Source: Hyparrhenia diplandra (lineage: Eukaryota; Streptophyta; Magnoliopsida; Poales; Poaceae). From it: 64,000 nt of DNA. The DNA lies in assembly GCA_015847255.1 (NCBI GenBank), contig JADLZK010008783.1:110348-174347 (forward strand). The letters run 5' to 3'. Of the stretch, positions 34,161-45,439 are shown one piece after another. The notes beneath the pieces are model-generated. The model saw only the letters and a list, made by a program, of their open reading frames with translations, searched no databases and had not been told where the DNA came from. Both the position numbers and the translations under genes were made by a program. Numbering within the stretch: position 1 is the stretch's first letter; every line of letters begins with the position of its first letter.

Positions 34161-35021
34161 TCAATCGAGACGATGGAGAAGGTACTCGACTTCCACTTGT
34201 TTAGTCAACGGAATCACCCACTGGTCAGACAGTTTATAAACAACTGAAGGATCAACTTTAAGGTTAGCCTGGCTGCTATTGTTGACATCTGTTTGGATTG
34301 GTCCGTCTAATGTTATGCTTTGCCCGAACACAGTTGCCTTCTTCTCGGCCCTTCTCTTCACCACATCTTCTTGGGCTTCAGATGTCTGTAGTTTCATCAG
34401 ACCATCTCTATCCTGCAAGAGGGAAACACCAATTATAGCTTAAACTTTCAATTCTCCTGCTGATCACCGGATGCTCTCTGAACATTGGGAATTTGAACAC
34501 CTTAGCCTGAATTAAGCTTGTATAGGTCTGCTGGTCTCCTCTGAACTTCACTTCCGCTACGTACCTGCCATAGTTGATCCTTCTTGAAAGCACCTGCAGA
34601 AGGGAGACATTTTCAGTGTTCATTGTTGACTACGAATTCATTTGTGATGCATTCGGGAGTATGCAGTGTGGCCTTGTTTGTCTACCTGAAGACATACAAG
34701 ATCTGCATCAACAGTTACAGCATAATTGCCATCATCACCGTCCTTAGCCAGCAGAGGGAGCAGCTCGTTGAAGTACATGCTCCATATGTCGTCATTAACG
34801 AAACTAACGCGGCAGCGGGATACAGATCCTGCAATTATAGCATCAATTAAGCTCCCGGGTTCAGTAATATATCGTTTCAGAGATTGTTGTTCATGGCTCA
34901 TTATCTTTCCGCAATGCAATGGCTGCTGGATGCTTACTCTTGTGAAGTTGTATGGAGGTGCAAGACTGAAAGGAACTCTATAAGTGAAGAATGGAATCTC
35001 TTGTAGGCTTTGGTACCTTTC
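34161..35021 (-). pseudogene. Chorismate mutase, unit B copy (exon 1 missing)
   Basis: Exons 5, 4, 3 and 2 are present. Exon 5 (34161-34409) is fully open: DRDGLMKLQTSEAQEDVVKR ... YKLSDQWVIPLTKQVEVEYL LHRLD. Exon 4 carries SRRINYGRYVAEVKF with the active-site Arg and Lys of eukaryotic AroQ-type mutases. Exon 3 lacks one base near its 5' end (after AAALV), shifting the frame. Exon 2 is cut at 35021, where the sequence passes straight into RLP downstream DNA ('gacgcctacctggtcgg'), so exon 1 and promoter are lost. It is a truncated pseudogene with an intact-looking catalytic C-terminal half. Confidence 0.88.
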
Positions 35022-35517
35022 AGACGCCTACCTGGTCGGATCCCGCGAGGCGCGAGCTCAGCCGCCACCATCCCTGCCGCCGCCGCCAGAGGGGAGGGAG
35101 GGAGGAAGGACCTGCGTGCTCCTACTAGCGCCGAGTCGCCGACGGCTCCAGTGTCGTCCCGGGGCGGATCTAATGGGTGAGAAATCGTGTGTTGAAGTTA
35201 GGTAAAATACACGGTCGAGTGTTAGAATTTATCAAAAATAATAAAGCGTTGTCACCTCCTTTCCGAGGCCGCGTCAATTTATTAATAGAGTCAAGAACGG
35301 CCACATGGCATTACAAGGCAAAGCTCAATCATAGATTAACTGATACAATATTGATAGCTACCTTCTATGGCTAAACAGACCACCTTCTATGGCTAAACAG
35401 ACCACCAATCGATCTCGGATACATGCCATACAAGGAGAAACTACTTGTTTACAACGCCTGCTCATTTTCTTGCACACATCATTACGGTATGCAAACACTA
35501 ACAAGTAACAATTCATT
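35022..35517. other. RLP downstream region, unit B
   Basis: It is shared with unit A 11962-12383 ('gtcacctcctttccgaggcc', 'cattacaaggcaa'). A 21-bp direct duplication containing 'accttctatggctaaacag' lies at 35360-35402 and is single in unit A. This is the likely 3' UTR of the minus-strand RLP. No other gene was seen. Confidence 0.55.
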
Positions 35518-38500
35518 TCAGTGGCGACGGCCGCGTATCCATGGCTGCAGAACATCTAGCAGAAACTTGTCCACCTGCCAGTATAGCCACCTCCTCCCAT
35601 TGCTCCACAGCAGCGTGGTCACAAAAACGATGATCAAACCGGAAACAACCCCTGCCTCAACAGACAAAAATTCCCAGTTCAGCTCTTTAGATGAGCCCGG
35701 TGTAGTAGCAGCAGGTGGTGTGTGGTTGGTGTCACACAGGCGTGGCAGCGGCTTCCCGCACAGCCCGTCGTTCCCCAGAAATGATGTCTCTGGGAATGTC
35801 AAGAACTGGTTGGACTGTGGTATCATCCCTGAGAGATGATTGTAGGAAAGGTTGAGCACCTCGAGGAATGACATCAGTGCCATTGCTGGAGGGATCTCCC
35901 CAGAGAGCTGGTTGCTAGAGAGATCAAGTGACTCCAGCTGCAGCATGTTGGCGATGCGGTTTGGGATGCCGCCAGTGAAGGAGTTCCTGGAGAGGTTGAG
36001 GCCCTTGAGAAACTTCAGGTCGCCAATGTCGTTGGGTATGATACCCTGGAAGGCGTTGTTGGAGAGATCGAGGGACATGAAGACTGAAAGTATCTGTACC
36101 AGAGTTGTTTCTTGCCCTTTGATCGTCACCGTGATTGATTCCCTGTAATAACTTGGAGATGATGCCGCTGACTTGATAATTCCAATATACATGCTGAGAG
36201 CTCCTGGAGAAACCACCATCATAGCTTTGAACTGCTCCAGAAATCGTGCAGGAATACTACCGTTAAATGAATTTGAAGAAAGGTCCATAACTTGTAGCTC
36301 TGGGAAGAAGGAATGCATCTGTTTGTTCATCCCATCGTTGTAATCAATGGGACCATGAAAACGGTTCGACTTCAGAACAAGCACTTTCAACAAGGGAAGA
36401 ACTCCTAGCCACTCTGGATAGGTATCCGCTATCATGTTGTTTCCTAGGTCTAGGACTTGTAGCATGTGACAATTGATCAGAGACACAGGTAATGTTCCCT
36501 CCAACTTGTTGTTGTCGAGATCAATTACTTGAAGTGCACATTGGTCGCTGATGTCATGAGGCATCGATCCGTGAAAACTGTTACCTCTTAAGTTTAGTAT
36601 CTCAAGGCGTCTATTTTGTTCCAACAAACACGTTGGTATTAATCCAGTGAAGTTGTTAAAAGAAAGGTCTAGAATTCTCATATCAGTTGCATTGCAGATA
36701 AAATCGGAAACTTCTCCAATGAGGTTATTGTGTGCCAATGACAAGGAAACAGCAGAAGTAATGCGTAACCAAAATGCAGGTGTGATAGAAGAATCAAAAT
36801 GGTTATTGGAGTAGTCCAATTGGTAAGTTCCCATTGGGGGTAGTGGGAGAGGTCCTTCAATCTTGTTGGAATGGAGATCTAGATCAAAACTATATGCTGA
36901 TACACTTGATAAATTTGTATCAACGCTGGTAAATAGATTATGAGACAGGTTAAGACTAAGGAAGAAGTCTCCAATTCCCCATATCCAATTGGGTATGTGT
37001 CCACCAATATTGTTGTTTGAGAGGTCCAAATCATAAATAATCCTCTGATGCATTAAGAATTTTGGCACGGATGATAGGTTACATGATGCCAATCCCAACT
37101 CCCCAATAAATGGATATTCCTGGTAGGAATGATTGCTACCTTCCTCTACAACAGACAAATTATTATAGGATAGCGATAGATAACTGAGCTCCTTGCAATT
37201 CTTTATGAAGCTTAGATCCACGGTTCCAGTGAAACTGTTTGATGAAAGATCCAACCAATATATTCCTACAAGCTCTGACAGTAATTTTGGGACTGGTCCT
37301 TGCAGTTTGTTATTACTAAGATCAATCCATGCCAACTTAGAAGATATATTGGGGTACAATAGAAAATTTCCAGTGAGGTTGTTTTGTGAGAGATCTAAAT
37401 ACTTCAAAGAAGGGTGGGAAAACAAAGATGCAGGTATCACTCCACTAATCGAGTTGTTTCTAAGGTCAAGACTACTTAGGTTATGCAGAGCACAGTATCC
37501 ATCTGAAGGTAATGAACCAATGAAGTCGTTACCTGACAAGTCAATCGATTGAATCATTGGCCACTGATCAAAGGGGGGGATAGTGCCATTGAATTGGCAA
37601 TTAGAAATGTCCAACCAAGTCAAGTTTTGGAGGTTACCGATAGACTCTGGTATTTTTCCAGAAAGCTTTGTTCCACTGAGCAACAATTCCTGCAAAGCGC
37701 TACCCTCTATGAACCCGGGACCTCTCCACATAGATTCTCATTCCTTGATACATCCAGCACTGTCAAGCTTTTAATATGAAATATCCATGAAGGGAAGGTC
37801 CCAGACAGCCCACAATCTGTCATGCTTAGCTCCTGCAGACCTTGTGTAGCATTGGTAGAAGAAGAATGTACTGATCTGATCGGACTGACTGAAATGTTGA
37901 CAGAATCAAGATACAGCTTCTGTAGACTGCCAAGGTTGTTAATCATGGCATCTAAGCTCAAGTTTTTAACGTCAAGCTGAGAAAGGTCTAGCATGACTAG
38001 GTTGGAAAGAATTGGGAGCTTAGTAAGAAGAGTATCAAAATTGCCGCTAGTGATCGTGCACTGCCTCATGCTTAGGTCTTTGAGACCTGACGTGGTATTC
38101 GTAGAAGGAGCATATGCGAAATCAGTTGGACTTACTGAGACATTTACATTTTCAAGATATAGTTTTTGGAGCTTACCAAGGCTGCCAATCAAGGAATAAA
38201 GGCTCAAATTTTTAAGATCAAAGTCCGAGAGATCTAGCATTACTAAATTGGCAAGCTTGGAATGAAACAGGAAAGTATCAAACTGTCCGCTAGTGATGGT
38301 GCACATCCACATGATTAGCTCTTTCAGACGTGACGCTGTATTGGCTGAAGAAGCATGCACCAAATCTGATGGACTGGCCGAAATATTCACATTTCCAAGA
38401 TATAGAGTTTGAGGTTGCCAAGGCTACCAATCAAGGTATGAAGGCTCAGATTTTTAAGATCTAAGTCCCAGAGTTCTAGCGTGACTAAATTGGCAACCTT

Positions 38501-39231
38501 GGAACGAAATAGGAGATTAGTAAGAAAATTATCAAACTGTCCTCTAGTGATTGTGCACCCCCACATGCTTAGCTCTTTAAGACTTGACGTTGTATTGGCA
38601 GAAGAGGTGTGCGCCAAATTGGTTGGACTGAAATATTGGCTTCACCAAGATGCAAAGTTTGGAGACTGCTAAGGCTGTCAATCAAAGTGTCAAGGTTCAA
38701 ATCTTTTAGATGAAGGCCAGAGAGGTTCAAAGTGATTAAATTGGAAAGTTGGCCGTTCTCAATGGGTAAATCACCAGACAGACCAGAATAAGAGAGGTCA
38801 AGGTACTTGAGATCAGGGAGCTGCTCAAATCCGGGACGTGGCCACGGACTTGCATCAAAGTTGTTGTAAGCAAGGCTGAGGAAGCGAAGCGAGGTAAGTT
38901 TAAAGATGTCTGGTGAGCTGAGGTTACCCGAGATGCAGAGATCGGTGAGGTCGAGAGCAGTGACGTAGCCCGACGTGCCATCACATGTTACACCTTCCCA
39001 GGTACAGCAGTTGGTGCCTGTCTTCCATGTGGAAAGATAGCTCCGGGCCCATTCAGAATAGTATGCACAATAGTATGGAGCTGAGCCATTGTTGTCGAAG
39101 CGGAAGCTAGCTTTGAGGCTGAGCAGGGCTACGCTCTGATCTTGGTGGCATAGGCTGGCTCCACACCCGCTAGTAGCGAGGATGACAGTAACCAGGAGAA
39201 GGTAGCTGGGAAGAGGATGACAACGAAACAT
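35518..39231 (-). pseudogene. LRR receptor-like protein (Cf-9/Ve1 class), unit B copy
   Basis: The start is the ATG at 39231, followed by a signal peptide (MFRCHPLPSYLLLVTVILAT), the LRR N-cap with CHQDQSVALLSLKASF and NCCTWEGVTCD, four 80-residue modules, then about 20 LRRs, a juxtamembrane part, a membrane segment VEAGVVSGLIIVFVTTLLW with GxxxG, and a basic tail without kinase. The domain order is complete, and the length if unbroken is about 1200 residues, normal for the class. Three single-base shifts break the frame, near 38630, 38400 and 37725; at each, unit A has the expected base. The last 737 codons are open. Either the gene decayed recently or these are sequence errors. Known relatives sit at the plasma membrane and sense apoplastic ligands with SOBIR1/BAK1-type partners. 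Confidence 0.9.
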
Positions 39232-39294
39232 GGTGGCTTAAAGCTAGTAGTCGGAGCTTATGACTGAGAGCAAGAGCAAGGTTTGGCAGCAACG

Positions 39295-39301
39295 TTAAAT
39301 A
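39295..39301 (-). promoter_or_regulatory. TATA-like box of RLP B
   Basis: On the minus strand CCTATTTAACG lies about 64 bases upstream of the ATG at 39231, a normal plant spacing. The same box, in longer form, precedes RLP A (15981) and its duplicated upstream copy (20050). Confidence 0.55.
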
Positions 39302-39995
39302 GGCTATGGACGGATGACACAAGTCAGGACCAAGACTTCAAAGTCGTCGGTGTGGGACCACTAATTCCGTGTAACAATTATTACTCCAATAATGTTAGCG
39401 TGTTACGAATTACAAAATATAAAGGAATTGACATGTAAATTGTAAAATTTTATGTCTGCTCAGCACAGCTCCACCCATGAGATCCAGATGACATCAGTTG
39501 ACTGTGTAGAACGAATTAAAGATCTACATCTAGTCAAAAGTATAAATAGTGAACTACTCTTTATCTATCGCAAGCTCTAGACAAAAAAGATTTCTTTTGA
39601 GCTACGAATATCCAACTCAAAAAATCATAGGACCCTAACAAGTCCTTAAGGTTTTAATGAAATCCTATGCAGAAACATATACGTATGTGAATACTTGTTC
39701 ATGCACCTTTGTGTTTGATCTGGACATGCTAGACACAAAAGACGTGCTAGACACGAACATGGACGGACATACCTTGTCCTGCCCCCAAAGTTGGGCAATA
39801 GACGTCAATGGATTCTTATCATCTCGGCGAGTGACGGCTAAGTCAAGTCAACGAAATAATCGAATACAGGCTGAATGACTCACATGCTACAGAGACTTCT
39901 CTGCCCTATTCCACACGGAACACTGACATCTTGATGTACATTCCCATGTCTACTACTAGCTCATTCGTTACTTTTGGAATCTTTTGGGTTTCTTA
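39302..39995. other. RLP B upstream region
   Basis: It is collinear with unit A 15990-16180 plus 19318-19860 and with 20060-21170. No coding sequence was seen. It ends at the MITE at 39996, and homology to unit A resumes after it to about 40315. Confidence 0.6.
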
Positions 39996-40252
39996 GGGGC
40001 TGTTTGGTTTCTATAAATCATGTGACTTATTAAGTCGGGTGACTAAAAATCGATGACTTAAGTCATACTGTTTGGTTGTTGTTGACTTATAAGTTGCTTT
40101 CTTATAAGAAGGAATAGATGTGACTTATAAGTTTTAAATAAGGGTGACTTATAAGTCTCATGACTTAAAAGTCATAATTGTTTGGAAATACAAGTCACTT
40201 ATTTTACTTTTTAACTTAATAAGTCACCGACTTATGGAAACCAAACAACCTC
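39996..40252. mobile_element. Tourist-like MITE
   Basis: The left end GGGGCTGTTTGGTTTC is inverted at the right end ('gaaaccaaacaacctc', 40237-40252). The inner part also pairs ('gtgacttattaag' with 'cttaataagtcac'). Flanks are TTA and TTG, one mismatch from the TTA duplication of PIF/Harbinger-type MITEs. Unit A lacks it, so it inserted after the units separated. Length 257 bp. Confidence 0.82.
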
Positions 40253-40343
40253 TTGCCGGTGTTAAAAAACAAACAATTTTGGACAAAAATCATGTGACAA
40301 ATAAAGTGAAATTATTAATCGCCTCCTATGAAGACTGATATTT

Positions 40344-41898
40344 TTTTTTTTGACAACAAAGAACCATTATATTAAGCGTACCAAATTACATAATGGTCTT
40401 CTAAAGAAGACCCGACACAACTTGTCTTGCAACCGGATAAACATAGCAACTAGATCGAAGACGTTGACGACGACAAGCTCGCCGGCGGTGGGCCGTAGGG
40501 GCGCTAGAGGCGATACACTCGTGTGGAATGACCGCCGAAAAGCGGCGGTTGAAGGCTAATTCGGACGGAGTCGATGGAAAGCACATTGGGCCACCGAAGG
40601 ATATAATCTCAAGTGTCGCCAGAGGAAGAAAATGAAACTCCAAATCGAATCCGGGGGATGGCGAAGTAGTCGAACCAACGCCGGATGAAAAGATGCCCGA
40701 TAAGTGATTGAACCGGGCAGGGATCAATAGTCGCTTTTGAGTAGGTCGAGGCGGACGTTAGGGCCCATGGACATCGGTCGTGTCTTGTACGTTGAAAAAA
40801 CTTGACTTACAGAAGCCGCTGAAGAACAAAGCGGTCTACTATGAGATGTCCGCAGCCAATGCACCGACACGTCAACCCAGATTCTTCCACCACCCGTGTC
40901 TTGCATGCATAGCACATAGCCGGGGAGAGGACACAGCCGATGGTTGTCGTGAAGGCGCTCATTTTGAGCATGTCTCGGCTTGAGTGGGCCCCCGCTGCGT
41001 AGTTCGTGGGCCCCACGCATGGGCACAATGGAAACTTCCGGCCAACTCCCGCATCTGAAAACTCCATGATGGGGTTGAGGAGTTGACGGCGCACGATCGC
41101 ATCGCGGGCGTGTCTTCAGGCCTGGTCGCCTGGGTGGCGGCGGTGACCGCCGAGGCGGCGGAGCCGGAGAAGCGGGCGTCTTTAAGCGGTGGTCGGGAGC
41201 GAGCGTCACCGACCCGTGGGGCGCTGCCCCGCGACGCGCCGCCACCGAGCCCGAGACACCGGCTAGAACCAAAGTCGCCGAACCCGCCCCCCGGTGGGGG
41301 AGCTCGAGGTGGCCCAACCCGCCCACGCCGCGAAGAGGACCTTGTTGTCCTCCATGTCGACGCGCTTCGGTGCCAACGTTGTGATTACGGCCGTTCGTCT
41401 TGGCGCCGGGCAGCCATCACCGCAAAGAACGGGGCCGGAGCGAGGCGATGGGAAGTGGCATCACCGGTGCGCGTGGAGGATGAGACGCCGGCACAGCCGC
41501 GTGGCCGCCGCCATGGCGCGCCGCCCGCCAAAGATGACGTAGAGCACAACAAATCAAGATGCTGCCCTTGCCGGGCCATGTGCTTGAAATGCCATCGACT
41601 AGCTCCACCACCACCGCCTCCATGGCCTCCATTGGTGCTGCCATCTTGGAGCGTAGAAAAATAGAAAGGAAAAAGGATGCAGATAACTTTTATTTGGCTC
41701 GGGGATCTTACAAGGGGAAGGAAGAGGGTAAATGGGCAGTTGGAAACAAACCTCCCCTACTCGTCGTCGAGGCTCACCTGAGGAGGCGGGGGGCAGCGAG
41801 AACAAGCAGTTGGTGGTGGGAGTTCAGGAGGAAGGAGGAGGAAGGGGTAGGAGGGGTTAGAACGGCATGACGCCCGCTACTACGAGAGAGCAAAAAGT
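40344..41898 (-). mobile_element. Non-LTR retroposon insertion with 16-bp target duplication
   Basis: ATGAAGACTGATATTT occurs at 40328-40343 and again at 41899-41914. A T run follows the left copy, marking a poly(A) tail on the minus strand. Minus-strand frames at 40401-40727 and 40724-41326 have no domain that I can name with certainty. The GC-rich 5' part could be a LINE 5' region with ORF1 or a retrocopied host transcript. The boundaries are firm; the identity is not. Confidence 0.75.
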
Positions 41899-41914
41899 AT
41901 GAAGACTGATATTT

Positions 41915-43296
41915 GGTTAGTCAATGACCTTTAGTACACAATCCTCCAAAAAACTTTTCGTTACCACAATCTCAAATTACTTGAATGCCAAAAACGACCC
42001 AAAAAGTTGAAACAGCCCAAATCATTGGCCACAAACAATTAAGAAAAATTTGTTCAGAATAAGCAATGTTTTTAAGGCGGTAAAGCGAGGTGTGGCGATC
42101 AATCCACGCTTTACGCTTTAAGTGAGTATGGCGAAGGCGAGGCCGCCATGATCCACACACCGGATGGTGTACCGTAACTACGAGGTGACCTTGTCCCACC
42201 GGTGAGTGCCTGAGATGGTCCTCCTCCACCGCCGACCGCTCCTCCTCTCACCGCCGGGTGGGGTTGCTTTTCGAGGTGGCGGGAGACGACACCGACGAGG
42301 GCAGCCGGCCGGCATAGAGCGGGCACGCTGCTCGAGACCCGCACCGGCGAGGGCAGCCACCCATCCAATGGAGCTCGGTATTTGTTCGGGAGAAGGTGTG
42401 TGGCCGCCCGGCATAGAGCGGGCACGCGTTCGAGACACCAAGCACCGGCGAGGGCAGCCACCATCCAATGGAGCTTCCAGATCGGTCCGGAGAAGGCGTG
42501 TGGCCGCCATAGAGCGGATCGAGCGAGACGCAGCGTTGTGCGGCACCGGCGAGGGCAGCCACCCATCCAATGGAGCTCTAGACGGTCCGGAGAAGGGCGT
42601 GGGCCGCCGGCATAGAGCGCACGCAGCGTCAATTCCGGCAAGCAAGGAAGGAGCTCGCCCACGGCAAGCGAGGCGGTGGTGTGGGATGCGAGGCGGTCAC
42701 CCGGTGGGGATGAGAGCACTAGGGCCACGACGCACGCCGGACCGCGCTGGTCGCAGTGTAACCCTCGGCCAGAGCAAGATGGGGGGCGCCGGACTCCGGC
42801 GACCACAGCGGGCATCGTCGAGCGGAGGTCGCGGCGCGAGCGGTGGGGAGCTCATGCTACCGACAATGGCCTATGTGGGCGCGAAGGGGCGACCCATGCA
42901 TGGCGGCGGGGCGCTGAGGCACCGGCGGCGCCACACGCGACTTCGGGTGGTGGCGTAGCGGGCGTCTTGCGTGATGGGGCAACCTCCGCAGGTCGCCGCG
43001 GGCCATGGCCGGGCTGGTGCTTACCGACGTATGCCGTGGCTAAGAGGAGAGGAACGTCGGTGGTGACGACATCCAGGTGAGAGGACAGGAGGTGAGAGGT
43101 CGGAGGAGACTGGCCTTGACCATCGGGGCCACCCTTTGTCGCTCTTCGTCCGGTGGGAGTTGCTAGCCTTTGGCCGGAGGTGCTTTAGATTCGCGGCGCA
43201 TGAACTCTAAAGTTGGGCCATAGATATCATGCTGGCCGCCAGAGTTCTCGGTAGCGAGCACCCTCTGCCTCGCTAGCAAACACGCCCTTTGATTCT
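41915..43296. other. Spacer between units B and C, GC-rich, with a minisatellite
   Basis: Apart from the tandem repeat at 42309-42630 no structure was recognised. Frames on both strands (for example 42206-42958 plus, 42111-42815 minus) are Gly/Arg/Ala-rich, follow the repeat period and lack any domain. The zinc-finger gene of unit C starts near 43297. Confidence 0.5.
42309..42630. repeat. Minisatellite, about 100-bp unit, three copies and a part
   Basis: The motif 'cggcatagagcg' recurs at about 42309, 42411, 42507 (as 'gccatagagcg') and 42609. Each unit also holds 'caccggcgagggcagccacc' and 'catccaatggagct'. Units differ by small indels. On the minus strand the repeat stays open and gives a repetitive peptide, but there is no sign of selection for coding. 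Confidence 0.85.
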
Positions 43297-43560
43297 CAAC
43301 GCATTCGAACTAATACAGATGATCGACCACAAAACCTCTGGGCCCCGAGGCCACGCCTCCAATCCTTAATCCTTACCCCGCCATGGAAATCGCCCGGCGA
43401 GCCGGCCACACTGGTTCGCACTGGACGGCGACTCACCGCCTCCCGATCTTCTCCCCTCACGGTGATGGAACTTGTTCTTCCTTTCATTTCGCGACGCACT
43501 AGTATCCCCGTACTTTTCTCGATATTTGCCATTTCTCTTCCGGATATCCTAGGGTTTTAG
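43297..43560 (+). pseudogene. Zinc-finger gene exon 1 region, unit C
   Basis: It aligns with unit A 6690-6925 and unit B 30465-30635. Exon 1 begins ATGGAAATCGCCCGGCGAGC at 43382 without the stop seen in unit A, although the frame then diverges by small indels. It runs up to 'ggatatcctagggttttag' and is cut at 43564 by the 10.4-kb LTR retrotransposon. The gene continues at 54010. Confidence 0.7.
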
Positions 43561-43564
43561 GATG

Positions 43565-45250
43565 TGTTGACGGTAACCAACGACATATTTTTCCCTTCGC
43601 CAACTTACTACCACATAAAGGGAGTAAAACTATACATTTTATACTCATATACATTTATCACTAATAAAATTCCACTTGTAGTGTCTAGTATTTTATTTTG
43701 CGATTTATAATAAAAGCAAGTGGAAAAGCCCGACCAAAGTACGCCATCCGGGAAGCGCATTATTGCAAAAATACAAGCCCGAGAGCAAATCGACCCAAAA
43801 CATCAAAATTGGGCCGAGCCAAGCCCGCCCATAACTTTTCAAGACGAAGGAAGACACCCCACCGAGACCGGGCCAGGCCGAGCGAGGGGGGGCTTGGCGC
43901 ACCACTGTGCGGCCGCACCCTCCCGAGGCAATTTCGGCCCAAACCTGGGAGGCGGTTCATGCACCTCGCCAAATAGGGGTTACCGGAGCGTGGGATGGTC
44001 GGTTTGCTCGATTAAGAAGGTTTACTGTGTCGGTTTTGGTGTAAATTAGCACTTAGGCCCCCTCCTCCAAGTGTATAAGTAGTCCCCCCTCTCTTCCTCT
44101 CTCAACACACACCACTTGGAGTCCAAAGAACCCAAAGAATCTTCCTCTCTCTACCACCTCTACCTCTCTCTCTTCTTCTACTTCTTCTTTCTTCTTCTTC
44201 TTAGTTCTTGGTTAGCACTTGGAGTAGAAGAGCTACAAGGAGGGGCTTGTCTCCTAGAAGAAAGTGCCTTGGTAATATATCTTCTCAATGGAGCATTCTT
44301 CTCTATTTGCAAGTCCTATATCTATGTTCTTGGCCTAACTTATGAACTAGAGTATAGTCTTGTTCATGTTCTTGTGTTGGTATATGAACTAGCATATAGT
44401 TTACATATCATAATCTTGACATGTTCATCTCAGTTCTTCATCGATCATCATATGCCTAACTTGATTAGAGGTGGGATATCGGTTCGTTGTTCCTTTAGGT
44501 TTGCTCTTGTTCTAGTCCGGTCCATTCGACGAGTGGGGATCCCGGGGACAAGAGTAGTGCTCGATATGCGGGCATGGTGCCCAGGTATTACGACACCGCA
44601 AATATGAGAGCATGCCACGGTTGAGGGGGTAGGGCGGCGGGTCGTGACAAGCCTTGACCGGGTCCCTTGAAATCCTCCCACGTTACGTCATGTGTTGTAG
44701 GAGTTCAGAATGCCTCGTGAGGGAAGCAGGACTTCCGGATGGGTCTCCCATTATCCTAGACCTAACCATGCCTAGATCGGTTTGCATATGATCCTAACTA
44801 TTCATTTGTATGGCCATGACTAGATACATTAGAATTACTCCATTAGGTTATTCATTTATTCTTTATCTATTTTCTTTATCCTTTTGTCGGTGGATTCTTA
44901 AGTGTGTGTCACACTATCCATAAACCATCATTGCTTACCCCTGTTATGAATAATTTGGTCTAAGCAAACACATGTTCCTCTATTCGGATGCCATGCTAAT
45001 AATCACATGCCTTCCCTTTGGGAAAATATAAATAACGATACCTCGAATACTTTCGGGTGAAATGCTACAATGATAGATCCGGCGCTTGCGGATGAAATAT
45101 CTAAGATGGCAAGATCTATCCCGTTGATAGTCCCGTTTAGATCACCGACATGGTGGTTTCACTTTCGGGGAATGTCACGCGCATTTAGGGCGCCGTTATT
45201 GGGGATGGGTTTTATACTGCTTTCTTTGATTGCGCTAAGAAATGTCAACA
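43565..45250 (+). repeat. 5' LTR of the 10.4-kb element
   Basis: A TATA-like 'gtgtataagtag' lies at 44071, followed by a C/T-rich leader 'cctctctcaacacacaccac'. The two LTRs match closely along their whole length; most visible differences are small indels. That suggests a fairly recent insertion, but I could not compute identity. Confidence 0.9.
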
Positions 45251-45439
45251 AGCATTTCTGGCGCCGTTGCCGAGGAAGGCATTGTGAAAAAAAACAATAA
45301 AATAGCTGGCTATGAATATGAACGTATGGTGCGTATACCATTTGCTCATACAGGCTAATCTTTTATGTTTTCTCCTCGTTGTGGATGAAAAAGCAACGAG
45401 GATGTATGTCAGGTTTTCAACCGCCTGAAAACTTCATCT

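Noticed and set aside
40724..41326. 200-codon minus-strand frame as a possible LINE ORF1
   Set aside because: No clear zinc knuckle or RNA-binding domain could be read, so only the retroposon as a whole is annotated.
41083..41664. 193-codon plus-strand frame
   Set aside because: Antisense to the retroposon body, GC-driven and without a domain.
42111..42958. Open frames of about 230-250 codons on both strands
   Set aside because: They mirror the 100-bp minisatellite and lack any conserved domain.
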